Shown piece after piece: positions 36,601 to 49,834 of a DNA stretch of 64,000 bases. The stretch is from Escallonia rubra (lineage: Eukaryota; Streptophyta; Magnoliopsida; Escalloniales; Escalloniaceae): contig JAVXUO010000737.1 of the NCBI GenBank assembly GCA_033065855.1, forward strand, positions 248,001 through 312,000, in the 5' to 3' direction. The position numbers were made by a program, and so were the translations under genes. Under the pieces are notes generated by a model, which had not been told where the DNA came from, made no database searches, and worked only from the letters and a program-made list of their open reading frames with translations. Numbering within the stretch: the first letter of the stretch is position 1; each line of letters begins with the position of its first letter.

Positions 36601-39405
36601 TACAGAGCGTGCTAGAAGACACTAAAATGTCTAAATTGTGAGGGGACTCACAGCATAGAACTTCTCATTTGGATCCATATCTGGAAGAGGATCCTCACGC
36701 ATGGATCGCGTTTTGGGATCATAGTGGGCAGAGTTGACATCAAGATTAAGAAGGTACTTCGCAGTATCCTCTCGGATACGAAGGTTCCTGACAATAAACA
36801 CAGATGACAAATCAGTAGACATAGAATTTTCTGGTCAACCTAAAAAAGCGACCCAAAAATCCCTACAAATTCTTTTAACACTTCATTCCCTTGTTTCTCC
36901 ACGGTGAAGTGCAAACAAAACCACTATAAAAGGAGGTCCATGTGTCACATAAAGAAATTATGTGTCACAAAAGGAGCCAGCCAAATACCAAGAGGGTAGA
37001 ATAGATTTTAGGTAAACCAAAAATTTGTAAAAAACTATCATTTATAAGAAGACATAAGGTTGGAAAAACCATGAAAGCAGAACAGAACAGAACAGCTCAC
37101 CTAACAGTTCCGGTACTGCCACCGCCTGTAGTACGCACACGCTTCTCGACCTTCGCAAAGTCCATCTGTTTGCTCTCATCAACCTTGGCTTCATCCACCT
37201 TTAAGTCGTCTTCATTATCTTCATCATCACTGGCCCCATCTTCTCCATTCTGGTTATTGTTTTTCTCCTCTAATTTTTTAAGCTGCTGATCCTTCAAAAA
37301 CTTCCTTCTAGCGTCATCCCTAGCCTCGTATCGTTCAATGACATGGGCGTATGATGCTGCATCATAACCATTCCAACGGTCCCGTTTGCCATCATAATCT
37401 AGCTCAAAGGTTTCTACTTTCTCATCAGGCGCAATATTTTTGCTTGTCCACTTCGCTCCCAACTTGCGGGGCCTTTCCATGCACGCCTTTGTAGTGTGTG
37501 TCATAGCTCCGCAGCTTTAGCAAGCAAAAGCGGCGATTGTAAGAATTTAAAGCAAGAAACATAATGGCGTCATGATGTTTCTATAGTACAATTCCTCGTA
37601 CTAATCCAGAATTAGTGCAAACATGCTATTTCTTGTCTCAAACATGAAAGAAGGTAATGCTAATTGTTCTTTTATTTATCTTTCATCTGTTCTTGTTGCT
37701 AAATCTGAGTTTTAACTGGTAAAGAAAATTTTAATCCCTGGCCTTATGCTTCTTTCTAACTCTATCAAGACATCTAAGTTTAGTATCTCTGTATCTTGTA
37801 CCGAAACAAACGCATAACATAGAATTCTTGCACCACGATGATGTGCCTGTTAAAAGCTTCCGAAAACTGAATCGTAATTAACCCCCACCAACACCAATAA
37901 ACCAATATCCCAAAAAAGAATATAAATAAATAAAAGGAAAGAAGAGAACAAGAAGAAAATCTCTTAGGAATTAAAGCGTCATAGATGAAGAACACAGAAC
38001 ATGCGCGCATGCGTAAAGATACACACAGAGATGTTAAGTTAATAAGAAAGAAGGACTAACTTACTTTTCGCATGCGCCTTTCCTGTACTTGTCAGCCTGA
38101 AATATTTTTGCACCTCTGTCATACCATGATTTCGTGTAATTTGGATCCGACTTCCATTTCCTTTGATGTTTTAGACTCTGGAAAAACAAAAAATTTGTTT
38201 CAGCCTCTAGCCTTCTGCGGCAAGGGAAGGCATACTATACGATAAAAAGCAGAAAACATACCGGCCTCTCCGCATTGAGATACCAAGGTGCAGATGACAT
38301 ATACTGAGGAATATGAGGGTTAATTTCTTTGCCATCCTCATCAACCTCCGCCGGTGCAAGCCCAGCCTTACGGGCTTCTTCCAATTCCATCTGCTTCCGA
38401 TGGTCCTCCCTGGATTTAAATGCCACTGGAATCCAAATAAATGCAATGATAGGTCATGGACACAAGAAAAAACAAAATCAAACAGCAAGAGAAATACAAA
38501 AAGAAAATTGTAATGCAGTTAGAAACAAGTCCAAACAAGTTCATTGCATCACAATTCAGAACACGAGGGAAACAATTAAGTCAAGATTATCATGATCATG
38601 GCAGTACCTTAGAGACTCAGAATTTGAAAGTGCAGAATTGCAATTTTCAGGCCACATATAGCTGTCGTAGTTAACAAGTGAATGCACAACATATGCAAGG
38701 CATAGCTACTTAATCCTAATCACTTGATGTTATTTTCACGACGATATTACTCGAGTTTTCGGCAGAAAACTGCAAGAAGTCTGGCGCAATGGAGACCTTC
38801 AGTGCATGCTTATGCCATGGTACCTGACTGTAACACGTTTAAAACGTCCATAGGAACACACTCACCGCTGCTGGCAGCAGACGTTGAGGTTGCGGGTGAA
38901 GTAGTCTCTATCACCCAGTCCACCCTTTCCAAGGGTGATAACCATGTCATGAAGGCTTACCGGCTGAAGTCGATTCTTCTCTTCAATCAACCAAAACCCC
39001 TCCCCAAACTCGACATGCTCGTGTGTGTGTTTTGTGGGTATTTCACCGTGTGTCTTTTGAGGGAGACTGTCGCATCCCAATTTCCTTTCGTAAAACCAGT
39101 AAAATTTATTCCCCCAAAGACCCATTTGTTTCCACGGAAACTAACACGATCCGGGTGCAAATAAATCTTCTTTACCAAAACAGAAGAAGATGAATTTCAT
39201 AAACAAAAACGCAATCGAAATTGAAAGAGATAAATCACAGCACAATATGGAGCACAAATACACCGGATGGACACTAGTGTTTACAAAGATACGATTATCT
39301 ACTGCCTAAACAAATTTTCTTTATTCCGACTGAATGAAATTAAAGTTTCAAATCAAACTGGATGATATGGGAAATTGATGAAAACACACCTGATGCGGTC
39401 GCCAT
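33662..39405 (-). CDS. SLU7: Pre-mRNA splicing factor SLU7
   Basis: Ten exons on the minus strand: 39405-39390, 38425-38262, 38177-38065, 37514-37101, 36787-36652, 36539-36240, 34778-34562, 34359-34256, 33916-33848 and 33739-33662. They join to 536 aa, the usual plant length. SLU7 acts in the nucleus at the second catalytic step of splicing and in 3' splice-site choice. The start [20 protein letters not shown] is family-typical, though its first exon codes only 16 bases. The CCHC zinc knuckle [14 protein letters not shown] occupies residues 96-109. [16 protein letters not shown], the acidic [15 protein letters not shown] block, [20 protein letters not shown] and [17 protein letters not shown] follow, with the C-terminus ending DDPMKDFLN. 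All splice sites are GT-AG, with no disruption. The intron at 34779-36239 carries a long perfect hairpin. Confidence 0.96.
35221..35276. repeat. Perfect 25-bp inverted repeat with 6-nt loop in a SLU7 intron
   Basis: The arms 35221-35245 and 35252-35276 are exact reverse complements, with loop TAGATG. The arm starts GATTACCCTTACCC and ends AAGAAGGGT. It lies inside the 34779-36239 intron, so the SLU7 pre-mRNA could form it. Perfect pairing over 25 bp points to recent origin or selection. Confidence 0.9.
35510..35533. repeat. GC-rich 9-bp hairpin in a SLU7 intron
   Basis: CCCCGCACG and CGTGCGGGG around TGGTGC, in a GC-rich island inside an AT-rich intron. It is probably part of a mobile-element remnant. 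Confidence 0.6.
35797..36010 (+). mobile_element. Helitron-like 5' terminus in a SLU7 intron
   Basis: TCTATACTACTTATAAAGGG preceded by A matches the TC(T)ATACTA 5' end common in plant Helitrons. GGTGTAACATCTCATTTGGT follows and is shared with the element at 49835-50205. No 3' hairpin with CTRR was identified, so the right limit is approximate. Confidence 0.35.
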
Positions 39406-39713
39406 GATTGAAACTTTGAAGAGAAGGAACCAGTTGCAGCGGAACCCTAGGGAAGATTTGAGCTGTGAATCCCTGGTTTACTGGTGTTTCGATAATTATG
39501 TTAAAAGATCGAGGACGATGATGATTTGTGTAACAAAAGTCGGATGTGGGTCGGTTCGATTCTGGTTAAACCGACTAACCCAACTCAACCCAGATTGGGA
39601 TCCCTTTTTTGGATAATATTTCCATGGGTTCGTATACCCGTATCTAAATGGGAGTTCGATGCCCGTACTTAAATGCGTAAATTACACTAAAACCCCATGA
39701 ATTTTATTTTAAC

Positions 39714-40099
39714 TAAGGGTCTGTTTTTTCTTTCCTCCAACATTGTAAACCGGAGAAAAAAAAAATGCGTTTGACACACACTTTTCGTTTTTTTTTCTTC
39801 AGTTTTGAAAAACAGTTTTTAAAATAGAGTTGTTTTTTAAAACTCTCATTTTGGAGTTTTTGTTTTTGTTGTAAGACCACCACCACCGCTACAGCCACCG
39901 CCCCCTTGCGCCGGTCACCGCCACGCCCCACCATAGCCACTGCAACCACCACCAAAGGAAAAACTTTAATTAAAATAAAAACTTAAAATAAAAACTGAAT
40001 AATCAAACATCTATTTGTTTTTGTAAAAAAAATAAACTAGTTTTTGTTTTTTTAGAAAGAGAAAATCAAAACTGTAAGTGATTTCAAACACTACCTAAG
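39714..40099. mobile_element. MITE-like element, copy 3
   Basis: Ends (A)CTAAGGGTCTGTTTT and, inverted, CTTAGGTAGTGTTTG. The interior plan matches the copy at 6823 closely, with shared GGAGAAAA...GCGTTTG(A/G)CACACA, TTGAAAA(A/T)CAGTTTTTAAAA, a CCACC/GCCGG core and AATAATCAAACA. It lies ~300 bp upstream of the SLU7 start. Confidence 0.6.
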
Positions 40100-40389
40100 A
40101 TTCCGAGGTTTCAATTTAAATACACAATACCCTAGAGTTGAGGATTGGTTCCAATTGGACCGAAAATTATTTTTCAGTTAAAAAGAGGTAGATGGCCTTC
40201 CACATTGAGGAAAATTTTGTATAACAAGGCACACACACAAAAACACAAAATATGCAGAAACACACAAACCCAACGATACATGGTGGTGCTCCCTACTCCC
40301 CCCTATAATTACCTACCACAAAAACACAACACCCGCACACATTGTGCAAAGAAAGCTACAAGCCTAAAATTCCTTTGAAGAGGTGGCAA

Positions 40390-41200
40390 TAGGTTTGAAT
40401 GCGCGCGCGTGTGTGTGTGTGTGTGTGTGTATGTGTGTGTGTGTGTGTAGGTGTTATGTGTTTGTGGTGGGTGATTAAAGGGTAGGGAGGGGGGTGGCAC
40501 CATTGTGTGTGAGTGAGTGGGTGTTTCATTGTGTATGCAGGCGGGGTTGTGTTTTGGTAGGTGATGCATAGGGCGGTGGACGGTGGTGTTGTATGGGTTG
40601 TGAGGGTGGTGATGCATGGGGCAATGTATGGTGGGTCTTGTGATAGTGAGTTATGGGGCAAATGGTGGGTGCACCAAGTGTTGTGTTTTCATGTATAAGC
40701 AAATGAGGATTGGGCGCGAAGATGACATGCTCTGTTGTGGGTTTTCTTTTTGCATTTGTGTGTGTGTGTGTGGTTTTTTTTTGTTTTTTTTTGGTGCGTG
40801 ATTAGGAGGGGGTGCTTAGGAGAGGGCACCGTCGTGTATGGGTGGGTGTTTCTTTGTGTGTGCATACTGAGTTGTGTGATCCATAGGGCGATGGATATTA
40901 GGTGTTAGCGGTGTTGGGTTTTGTGGGTGTTGAGTGTGTTATGATGATGGATGATGGGGCAGACGATGGGTGCCTCAGTGTGATGTTTTCGTGTGCGTGC
41001 AGATAAGGATTGGGGGGCAAGAGTGGCAAAGTCTGTGGGTGGGTCTTGCTTTTGTGTGTGTGTGTCTATGTGTGTTTAGTACATGATTAGAGGGATGGGG
41101 GTGAGGGGAGGGGGCACCACTGTATTTAAGGTGGCTATGTGTTTCTGTGTGTGTATGTGTGTGAGTGAGAGAGAGAGAAAAAAAGATAAACCAACACAAT
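40390..41200. repeat. GT-rich minisatellite
   Basis: Three imperfect units of about 300 bp, each with a (GT)n run, a GTGATTA(A/G)AGGG-like phrase, a GGGAGGGGG(T)GGCACC(A/G) phrase and GTGGGTGTTTC. They start near 40408, 40755 and 41053. No coding meaning. Open frames on either strand only translate the repeat. Confidence 0.65.
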
Positions 41201-44162
41201 TTCCTTCCAAAATGATTTCTTTTTGCTTGTTACCCACAACTGCCCCTCAAGGTGGATGGTAATCCAGTTTTTCTTAAATGACAAATTGATTTTGGGTCTA
41301 ATTAGAACCAATTCTTAACGTTAAGGCGTTATGTTTTTCAATTGAAACCTCAGGGTCTTATTTGAGACACCGAGGTAAACCTCATGGAGTTTGGAGTAAT
41401 TTATCCTATTTAAGTTGTAAGAAAATTAATTAGATTTTCTTAATATTAGGGTTCCCTAATTAATGATTTTGATTGCAGTGGAAAAATTATATTTTGAAAA
41501 TGTCAATAGTATCGTTAAACTACGTATCTTTCTCATCTCCCTTCTCCTCCCTCCACAGCCATCACAACCTCGCTCCACTGCTCACCGAACTCCAAACTCA
41601 ACTGCACCGGCCACCACATTCACACATTGGCCACCACCATCAAACAATCGCCTTCAGTTTCTTTCAATTTTTGACACGCACATACTCACACACACAAATT
41701 TTTAAATATGCATACAGACACACACACACACATAATTGGATGTATGTCTCTCTGTGTGTGCCTCCGCGCGTGCGTGAGTGTTTGTGGGTGCGAATGCAGA
41801 TTTGTGGGTGCGCGCGCGCATGTACGTTTGTGGTGTGTACTTTCACTTTTAGTGAGTGAATTCAACAACAAGCTTGTAACGAAGAAGATTAAGCTCAAGT
41901 TTGATACACATATACAAAATGAATTAAGGTTTCAATTTCACTGTTTTGCAAATAAAGATGTATTGATTTGTAGCATGAATTTTAGTTGTTGAGGTAGTGA
42001 TGTGGTGGTGGTTGGAGTTGAAGTGAGTAGATCTGGGTCAATGTAGTTAACTTTTTGCGGGTGCAGTTTTTTTTTTTTTTTTTTTTTGGGGTGGGGGGTG
42101 TGGTTAACCTATCAGAGTGTGTTTGGCAACGGCTTGGGGTTATGTGGTTGCTTTGGTTAGCGGTAGTGCCGTGGTGGTAGTTGATGGTTGGAGTTGGAGG
42201 GGGCAGAAAGACATGGTGGTGGTGATTAAAGTATGAGAGAGAAAAGAGAGTAAAAAGGCCATTAGGATTCTGTTTGCTCAACGGACACACGCCATATTAT
42301 GACAAAATGTAGTTCTCGGTGTAATTTATCTCTAAACTTAAGGAGTTCAGTGCACCTACTCCATTCAGGTTGCACTTCACCATATTTTGCTTTATGTGGA
42401 TCGAGGTTTAGGATCGTCTAATATTCCATGTTATACATAAGAGCGGATGCCAAAATTCCACGTTGACTATACGTGGAGATTGTGACCAGTTATTATATCT
42501 AGTGGGCTTAACCTTCTGATGAACATATTTTTACGTTGGGTACCAGGTTTAAAAAATCACCCTTTATATGGTTATTGATATTCAACATTCTTGCTTAGGA
42601 TGATGATTGGGAAAAGAAATAACATAAAATGAGTAAAACTATATAGCTACATCATGTAAATAGCTTCGTAAAAATGGGTGAGTTACACTCTATAGCATAT
42701 ATATAGAATTAAACAGTAACAAAAAGAAAAGAAAGGAAGAGTCGCGGTTTACTTCTATTTGAATTTTGTTCTTTCCTTTTGAGTGTTTTTTTTAGATGGT
42801 CTTTGTAAATAGATATTATGTTCTAATAAGTATTTTTCATTTATTTCATCCATGATGAGTCAAGGGACATAATTCAAGACATCTAACATCTCTTACGACC
42901 AATGTCTCCGACATCTCTCCCAACCTTAGCCACAAACAACCCGATATTCTTGCCACTGAAACTACCCATCTCGCCATTTCCATCACCACCTCGTCAGCCT
43001 CGCACCCTTGTTCCACATTGCAAACATCTTCACCACCTCGTCATCCCTGCACAATGGCCACCATATCCCCTGATTGGATCTGTTACCCTCATTTCCCGTT
43101 CAATATGCTACCCACCACCATCACCACTACCCCTTCACCCATCGTGCCTATCTTCGGATGATCAACCCACCCATTATCCTCTTTAACCATCTAAAACCAT
43201 TGACTTTGGTGGTGACTGTATGAAGTGATTGGTTTAGCGAGAAGAGCAGCTTGGTAAGATTTTTTCTTAAAAGAAATTATTTTTTTGCCCTTCCCTATTT
43301 GGATCTAAACTGATGAGATTGACAAAAAAGAACTTTTTGGAAGAGAAATTTTTTATACAATGAGCATTAAAAACAATTAAAAGCAGAATGAAGAAATCGC
43401 AACTGAAAGCAAAGGGAGAGGACTATTTTTGCTACTTTTCCCAACATAAACGCTAATCTTCGTTCATAAAGGTAATTTACAAGCAATTTTGGTTTCCTTA
43501 TAACTTCATTCACCTTTATTATTATTTTTTGTTGTGTTAGTCTATATATGCTTTTATTACTCTTTTAATTTTTATTATTAGATTTGCGTTGAGTTGCCAT
43601 AATCGAGGATTTGTTTGGTGAGTTTTTTCTCTGGAAACCTTAATTTCTAGAGAGAAGGCAGAGTCTCTCTCCTTTCTTTTGTAATGGTCTATATCTACCT
43701 TTATTACTCTTTTGATTTTTTATATAGCAGTTCAAATATTCGAGAGTACTTTTCACCATTGAGATAGAAAAAATAAATAGCTTAGTTACTCTTTTAATCG
43801 AAAAGAAAAACTCGAGATAACTCTAAAAAGTAACGCAAAATGATATTGAAAATCAAGCGGTTTGATTGTTTGGATCAACTAAACCCAATCTCAAGGCCCA
43901 GTGAAAGCTAATCCACTTTTGATCTACAAACAATTCAAGTCCAATCCATGTAGATCCAGAACCCATAACCTATATCCCTGGCTACTCTGGCTGCGTTGCT
44001 TAGTGAAGAATTATTTGGATTGGATCTCAGAGTTTTTGGATATGTAGGATCGCTGCCCATTTAACTCCTTAATGCCATTAATGGATTAAACCCATTAAAC
44101 CCCTGCCCAACTTGATCAACTGCGCTTAATTTAAAGATATAAAATTTTTGGTTACGGTCCGG

Positions 44163-44354
44163 GTCGTAGGAAGATAGATAGACTCTTATATACTGATAAT
44201 TAATATTACTAAATATTTTTATGGCTTTTCTCCTAACACTCTCAGTGTCAATTTTTAACAGTACTTTTATTGCGTCACTAGATAAAAGCCATTGAAAATA
44301 TTTTGTGATCATTAATTGTCACTATACAAGGGGTTGTAAGTATCTTCCTACAAC
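44163..44354. mobile_element. Short MITE with GTYGTAGGAAGATA ends
   Basis: The left end GTCGTAGGAAGATAGATAGA pairs with the right end, which reverse-complements to GTTGTAGGAAGATACTTACA. It is about 190 bp and AT-rich. Related end motifs appear at 8510, 45717-45885 and 55831-55861. Confidence 0.55.
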
Positions 44355-45529
44355 TCTGAAAGCAGCCACTTTTTTTTTTTTTAAGGATCCGATAGCCACA
44401 AAGAGAAGGTACAAATTGCATTTAACTGTCTAGGGAAAGATGTCGCTTTCCATCCTAGTTGCAGCAACTCATATTTAGTAACAAATAGTTATCATATTTA
44501 GGAACAAGTAATTATCACTGTACGTAGTAGTTATTGGCAACCACAATGTTGCATTAAGTGACAAATTAGAGCAGTAAGTTTTATTGTCACAAATTAAATG
44601 TACTGTTCATATTTACTGACAAGGATTTGTTACTAAAGGTAATGAAAGGCCACCGTTTAGGAGTCATGCTCCCAAACTTGTATTAAAATGTATCTTGGTG
44701 TTTTTCTTAAAAAGTTACCTAGTTATTCGTGTATTTAAGAAGACGAACTATCCACTTGTGCTCCAGAAGAGTAACTCATTTATTCTTATAACTTAATCGC
44801 ATTATAATACAATTATCCAGTTTAGCTTACAAAAAACAAAAAGGCCACGCTAAAAAGGCTAGGGACATTTGTCCATCTTTCTAGTTAAGCTTTCAATCAA
44901 AAGTAAAAAAAGGATTACTAGCTCGTCACGTCGTCTAAAAGTCCTAAGCAGACACATTACTTTTTGAATCTATAGTTGAGTATTTTGACTCTTTTCACCT
45001 ACGATTCAGAAGTGGAATGGGTCAGAAACGGTGACAATAGTCAAAATTATTAGTGTGAAATTTCAATGCAAAAAACTTTCAACGTGTTATCGATTTCCAA
45101 GATATAAGAGAGCTGTAGAAAGACATATTTAAATGTAAAAAACCTTTCTCCTTTTGGCAACATATATTTGCACATAAGTAAAGTGATGACAAATTTGGCA
45201 TTTTATTAGTATTAGTGAGTTAATTAAAGGGAGCTAGAAAAGGCAAAAGTTTGGCATGCATGGGGTTATGCATTAGACACCTAACAAAGCTTGCATCAGA
45301 GCTTATCCATCTCTTGGCATCTGATTCACATGAAGGCCCAGGATTATACAAGCTGACACATGAATCATTCCAAAGTCTTGTCAATTGAATTGCTTATTAT
45401 ACTAAAGATTAATGCATAATTAAACCTGCTAATCATGTTTGTTAGTAGCATTCTGCTTCTGCTGCAACTTTAGTTGTCAATTCAATTGCTTTTACTCTTT
45501 AAGCTGACGCAACAAGGTACTTGGCTCAC

Positions 45530-46150
45530 TTCATATATTTGGCATTAAGTGTTAATGATAGTTTTTTTTTCCTGTTATTTTAGTGATAATTAATAATTAC
45601 CGGATATAGTTAGTGATATTTTTGTCAACACTTTAAGCGACTATTCTTAGCATCACTTTTAAACATTATTAAATAAAAATTACTAAAATTATATAATGAC
45701 CATCAATTGTAGTTATATAGGAATTATAGTTATCTTCTTCCAAGTTCTAACCCGGACATCAGTCGGAATTTTTTCAACTGCTAATCAAACTTCAGAGTAC
45801 ACTTACCAAAGTTATACTTTTGTTGTCCCTTTGATAATTTAATATAAATATAATAATTTTTTTTACTGCAGTTCGGGTTGTAGGAAGAGTCAATAAACCT
45901 TGCATATGTACCGGAAAAAGGTGGTCACTACATATGCTTAGTTGCTTTTAATTAATGATGCCAAAAAAATGTTATGAAGAATTGCTATTAAAGATGTCTG
46001 CGAAAATACTCCTTGCAAAGAATTGTTACTGAAGAGGTTATTAGAGCACTATCTTTTGTTATGAACACGTCGTCTTTATCTATGTTCGTCACTAGAGACA
46101 TGTTTAATTGCAATATTTTAGCTTTAGCGACAAATAACGTTTGGAAAAAA
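45530..46150. repeat. Degenerate MITE remnants
   Basis: Two pieces carry the same family marks: a right end near 45731-45750 (AGTTATCTTCTTCCAAGTTC) and a left end near 45878-45891 (GGGTTGTAGGAAGA). Interiors have TTA(A/G)CGACAAATA-type phrases. Boundaries are not clear. Confidence 0.35.
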
Positions 46151-48255
46151 GTCCATAAATAGTAGAAAACAGAGCGTTAAATAACTTCACTCGGTCATTT
46201 ATATTGCAGGATCCCTACTAATTCTACAGGCATCCGGCTGCTAAAATTACCGTAAAGCAACACTTACAAAACTTTTGACAACAAAATTAGATGTTTTCAA
46301 CTTTGAACATCTCTCTCGAACTTCTTCGAAATCTCGTTGCATAAGATCAGTCATCCTATCAAACGTGACATGATCATCTGATCCTCACATCACATAACTT
46401 AGCCAAAATGTGTGTGGAAAAAAATAAAAAAAGCACTTCATGCATTAAAAGACATATGATCACTATCCGAGTTGTTTTAGAAGGATAGTTACAACTTCCC
46501 ATTCAATTAAAAGATCGTTAAATTTGTTAGTTACTTTTATTTGATCACGCTAAGAAAGTTATCACCCATACACAAAATTGTTGCTGTACAATTTTATATA
46601 ACGAAACTAACTATATTTTAGTGGTATTGATTATCGTTACAAAGAGTTATATTTGCACCAAAAAAAAAAAAAAAGTTACAAAGAGTTATAGCTATTTTAT
46701 TACAATGAGGTAACCTCAAAAAAATCAAGATAACATTCTTCTTCACCCCCCCCCCCCCCCCCCCAACCAACCAAAAGAAGTCACTCAAACGGTATGTTTC
46801 CGGTGATAATTACTATTACTATAACATTAACTTTACTGGCATTCTTTAACTAAACTAAGGAGACATGATAACTCCAAATCTTCTACCAAATCCAATCAAT
46901 CCACTGCCTACTAAAAGAGAAGTACCGTAAAGATCCTTTCTAAGTGGATCCCATGTAAATCACACTTAGTTAAAGGGTGAGCGAGAAAAGGGATGCAAGC
47001 CAAGGAACGTTGCTAACTTCCTATTCCGGACCCAATGATCTAAGACCAGGAAATGTAAATTTACTGGCACAATTGTTTTTTCATTTGTCTTTACGGTGTT
47101 AAGAACTTTTCAACGTTGTTTGGTACAAAAACACCAATTTAGAACAAAAAATTGGTATTGTGTGCTCCGTTAGGTCACCAGGTTCGCTAAGCAACACCGA
47201 GATAAAAAAAAATGAGAACGAAAAATGTAAAAGCGATAAAATTGATACGTATTAGGTTGTTATAGTTCACAAGCGCAAGCGCGAAATTTAAACCCCCAAT
47301 GCAAATTTGCTGATTTTGGTTACTCAAGTGTCTCCCTTATATTTGGACAGAATTTGTTGATGACCCGAATGAGCAAATTCTGTAGGAGGAAGAATCAAAT
47401 TTCTAAAAGACATCAAAATCGAGAGGAACTCCAGAGTGGAGTTATTTGGATAAAATTCACTGTCTTTTGCGGTATCTAGCTAGTTGTTTGCTTTGTTGGA
47501 CTCTTCAGTTTTGGCGGCTCATCCCGGATTCGGTCACCAAGTATTCATTCTTGTGGGTTTTATGACAAATTAGCTCCTGCTATCAACTGTTAATCAGCTC
47601 GTAGAAACTGAATTATACATATACATTTGCACTGTTAATCACTTCCTGCCTTTTAATTTTCTTCAGCACAAAATCCCCACAGATGAACTACCTTTGCATC
47701 GCACTTTGTGATGAGACATTATAGTTGCATTTCACGACACCAATGAAGAGATTTTGTGCACTTTGCTGGTACATCGCATGGTGTCACGGGGTGCTCTCGT
47801 GAGACCGGTATTGAGATGTTATTATGCATCTAAGGTCATAAGTATGCTTGGACACCAGGCTAATGTTGCCTTGTATTGGAGATGGTGGTTCATGACAGTG
47901 CACAAGTAAGTTACGAGTGTCATGAAGCTGCGACCGTTCTGCTGTGGCACGAAATTGTTCGGATCGTGAAACATGATCTCTCGGCAAGCCATGGCGTATA
48001 ATTAACTGAGCAAGTGGCACATAGTCCAGCATTCTCTATAGTGCGGAAGTCCTTTCTGTGATTGATCTGTCTATTTCAAGCTTCAGAGTCAATTCTACTG
48101 AATTCCTTGTTGATACAAAGTTTTGTCTGCCGACACACTTTTGTTTTGTCTATGAGAAATCAGGTGAAATCTAAGACTAATTAACAAAAATCAAATATCC
48201 TCTTCTCACCAGGACAAAAATGAAAGGGAATTACAATTGCATCTCAACAATAAGC

Positions 48256-49456
48256 TCACACGAATTCTGGTATGTCCCCATTCCTTGTGAAAACGTCGTA
48301 CCAAAAGTCCATGCCGTCATGCACCTTTGAATTGTAGCCATAAGCATTTCCCACTGCACGGGTTGGACAGGCTGGAAACTGAAGGTAATGATCATCATGG
48401 ACTGCCGGAAAATCGCTCGTCACACCGGAGTTTTCATCCATAAATACGTCTAACCAGAAATTTTCGTCGATTTCTGGGAAGTTGTGTAGTGCAGCAGCGT
48501 TCATGCACGCGTCCCTATTGTCATCGGAGGTGGCAGTGACTGAAGAGATCTCACTCAACGAACGTTGAGGGGAATTTGGAAGGTAACCATGATCATCAAA
48601 GCTCGAATGCTTGGTGGTTACTAGATCGGTGAGAAGGGGCTTTGATTCGAAACCAGACATGTCACCAGTCGGGTTTTGTTTGGTTCCTGGAATTTGGTTG
48701 AGTCTCTTTTTTAAGTGGGTGTGCCAAACATTCTTTATTTCATTGTCTGTTCGTCCCGGTAATCTTGCTGCAATGGCCGACCATCTGCAGATCAGAAGAC
48801 GATTATATAGTCATCAGTTATTGAGCAATTAAATCTCGTGTTTGAAAATCGCTACACGACCTTTAATTTGTCATCTATCTTTTCTTTTTTGCTCTAAAAC
48901 TTGTCCTTTATCAGCACATGAACATCAACTGGATCGGAATCTTTTCGTGACACTTGCGTTTCTTTAACCAGAAATGTGCTTGTGCGTGAGACATATAGAG
49001 AGAACAAAGCAGTGCCCACCTGTTGCCCAATAGTCCATGCAGCTTCATGATGGTGTCCTCCTCATCTTTGCTGAAATTCCCTCGTTTAATGTCTGGTCGC
49101 AAGTAATTCGTCCACCGGAGCCTACAGCTCTTTCCACACCTTAGCAGACCTGAGCAAAGAAATAAACGGAAAATCCTTCGAATAAGGCTTCTACCGATCG
49201 AGATACAAAAACAGATGTTTCCATGTTTCGAACATAAACATCTAAATTAAACACAGAGCAACCTTAGAGTTATTGCCCCGAGACTTCAAATACAGGCATA
49301 TAGAAGTAGTACAAGTAACGCACCGGCTTGTTTAGGAAGTGCGCGCCAGTTCCCGTGGCCGTAGAGAGCAATGTAATGGATGAGGATTTCGTCTTCTTCG
49401 CGTGTCCAGGGACCTTTCTTCAACCCCATCTTCTCGCAGCACGGAGATCTCACCAT
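48256..49456 (-). CDS. R2R3-MYB transcription factor, MYB13/14/15 (subgroup 2) type
   Basis: Three exons on the minus strand: 49456-49324, 49149-49020 and 48784-48256, giving 263 aa. Intron positions (phases 1 and 2 inside the repeats) are the standard R2R3 ones. [20 protein letters not shown] opens R2. R2 (about residues 14-62) and R3 (about 65-113) keep the regular Trp spacing and [20 protein letters not shown] and [19 protein letters not shown]. The bHLH-interaction signature in R3 is absent. The C-terminal part has [11 protein letters not shown] and the end motif [19 protein letters not shown], as in MYB13/14/15. These nuclear regulators act in stress and phenylpropanoid (for grape MYB14, stilbene) control; which applies here is not shown. 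Confidence 0.93.
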
Positions 49457-49542
49457 GTCCTCGAGTCTTGAGTACTCTCTCTGTGCTGAGAAAGTCGTCT
49501 CAAAGAGGTAACAAAGTGATTTCAACAGCACGAATGGCTGGC

Positions 49543-49548
49543 TATATA
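49543..49548 (-). promoter_or_regulatory. TATA-like box of the MYB gene
   Basis: TATATA within CTATATAGCC on the minus strand, about 90 bp upstream of the ATG at 49456. A second AT-rich candidate, TTTATAC, lies a few bases further up. Confidence 0.4.
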
Positions 49549-49834
49549 GTGTATAAATTTGAGATCTCTGAGAGGTACACGAGGTGCATGAAGCTTTTGA
49601 GGTCCCAGCTCCAAATAGGTCAAAAGTAGATCGATCGAGATGACTATTTTCTAAAAGGTGGCATGCCGCCTGCTATTTCTTGTAGAGTTTTTTTAGTGTG
49701 TGAATTGAGGCCTCTGACGTGATGATTAGTCTGATGGTCAAACAAAACGTGCGGTTTCTCGTCTTGTGGATGCTCAATACGATGAATTACGTCTTTGGAC
49801 GATAACTTCTGCGTAATTACTGTTAGTGAGAACG

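Larger units (their letters stand above)
39406..48255. other. Intergenic region between SLU7 and the MYB gene
   Basis: No gene is supported over nearly 9 kb. It contains a MITE (39714-40099), GT-rich minisatellite DNA (about 40390-41200), CA/GT tracts near 41720-41830, MITE remnants at 44163-46150 and a 19-C run at 46746-46764. The open frames present are low-complexity (Thr/His- or Pro-rich) products of these repeats. Confidence 0.55.

Noticed and set aside
39676-41405. Possible larger MULE with TAAATTACAC-type ends around the third MITE copy
   Set aside because: The ends match only loosely and I found no 8-10 bp direct duplication. Left as a possibility only.
42902-43186. Proline-rich open frame
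   Set aside because: Simple C/T-rich sequence with no conserved motif, promoter or partner exon.
46746-46764. Run of 19 C, and the G runs at 32708-32723 and 56294-56317
   Set aside because: Homopolymers of this length are common in plant DNA and error-prone in sequencing. No function is inferred.
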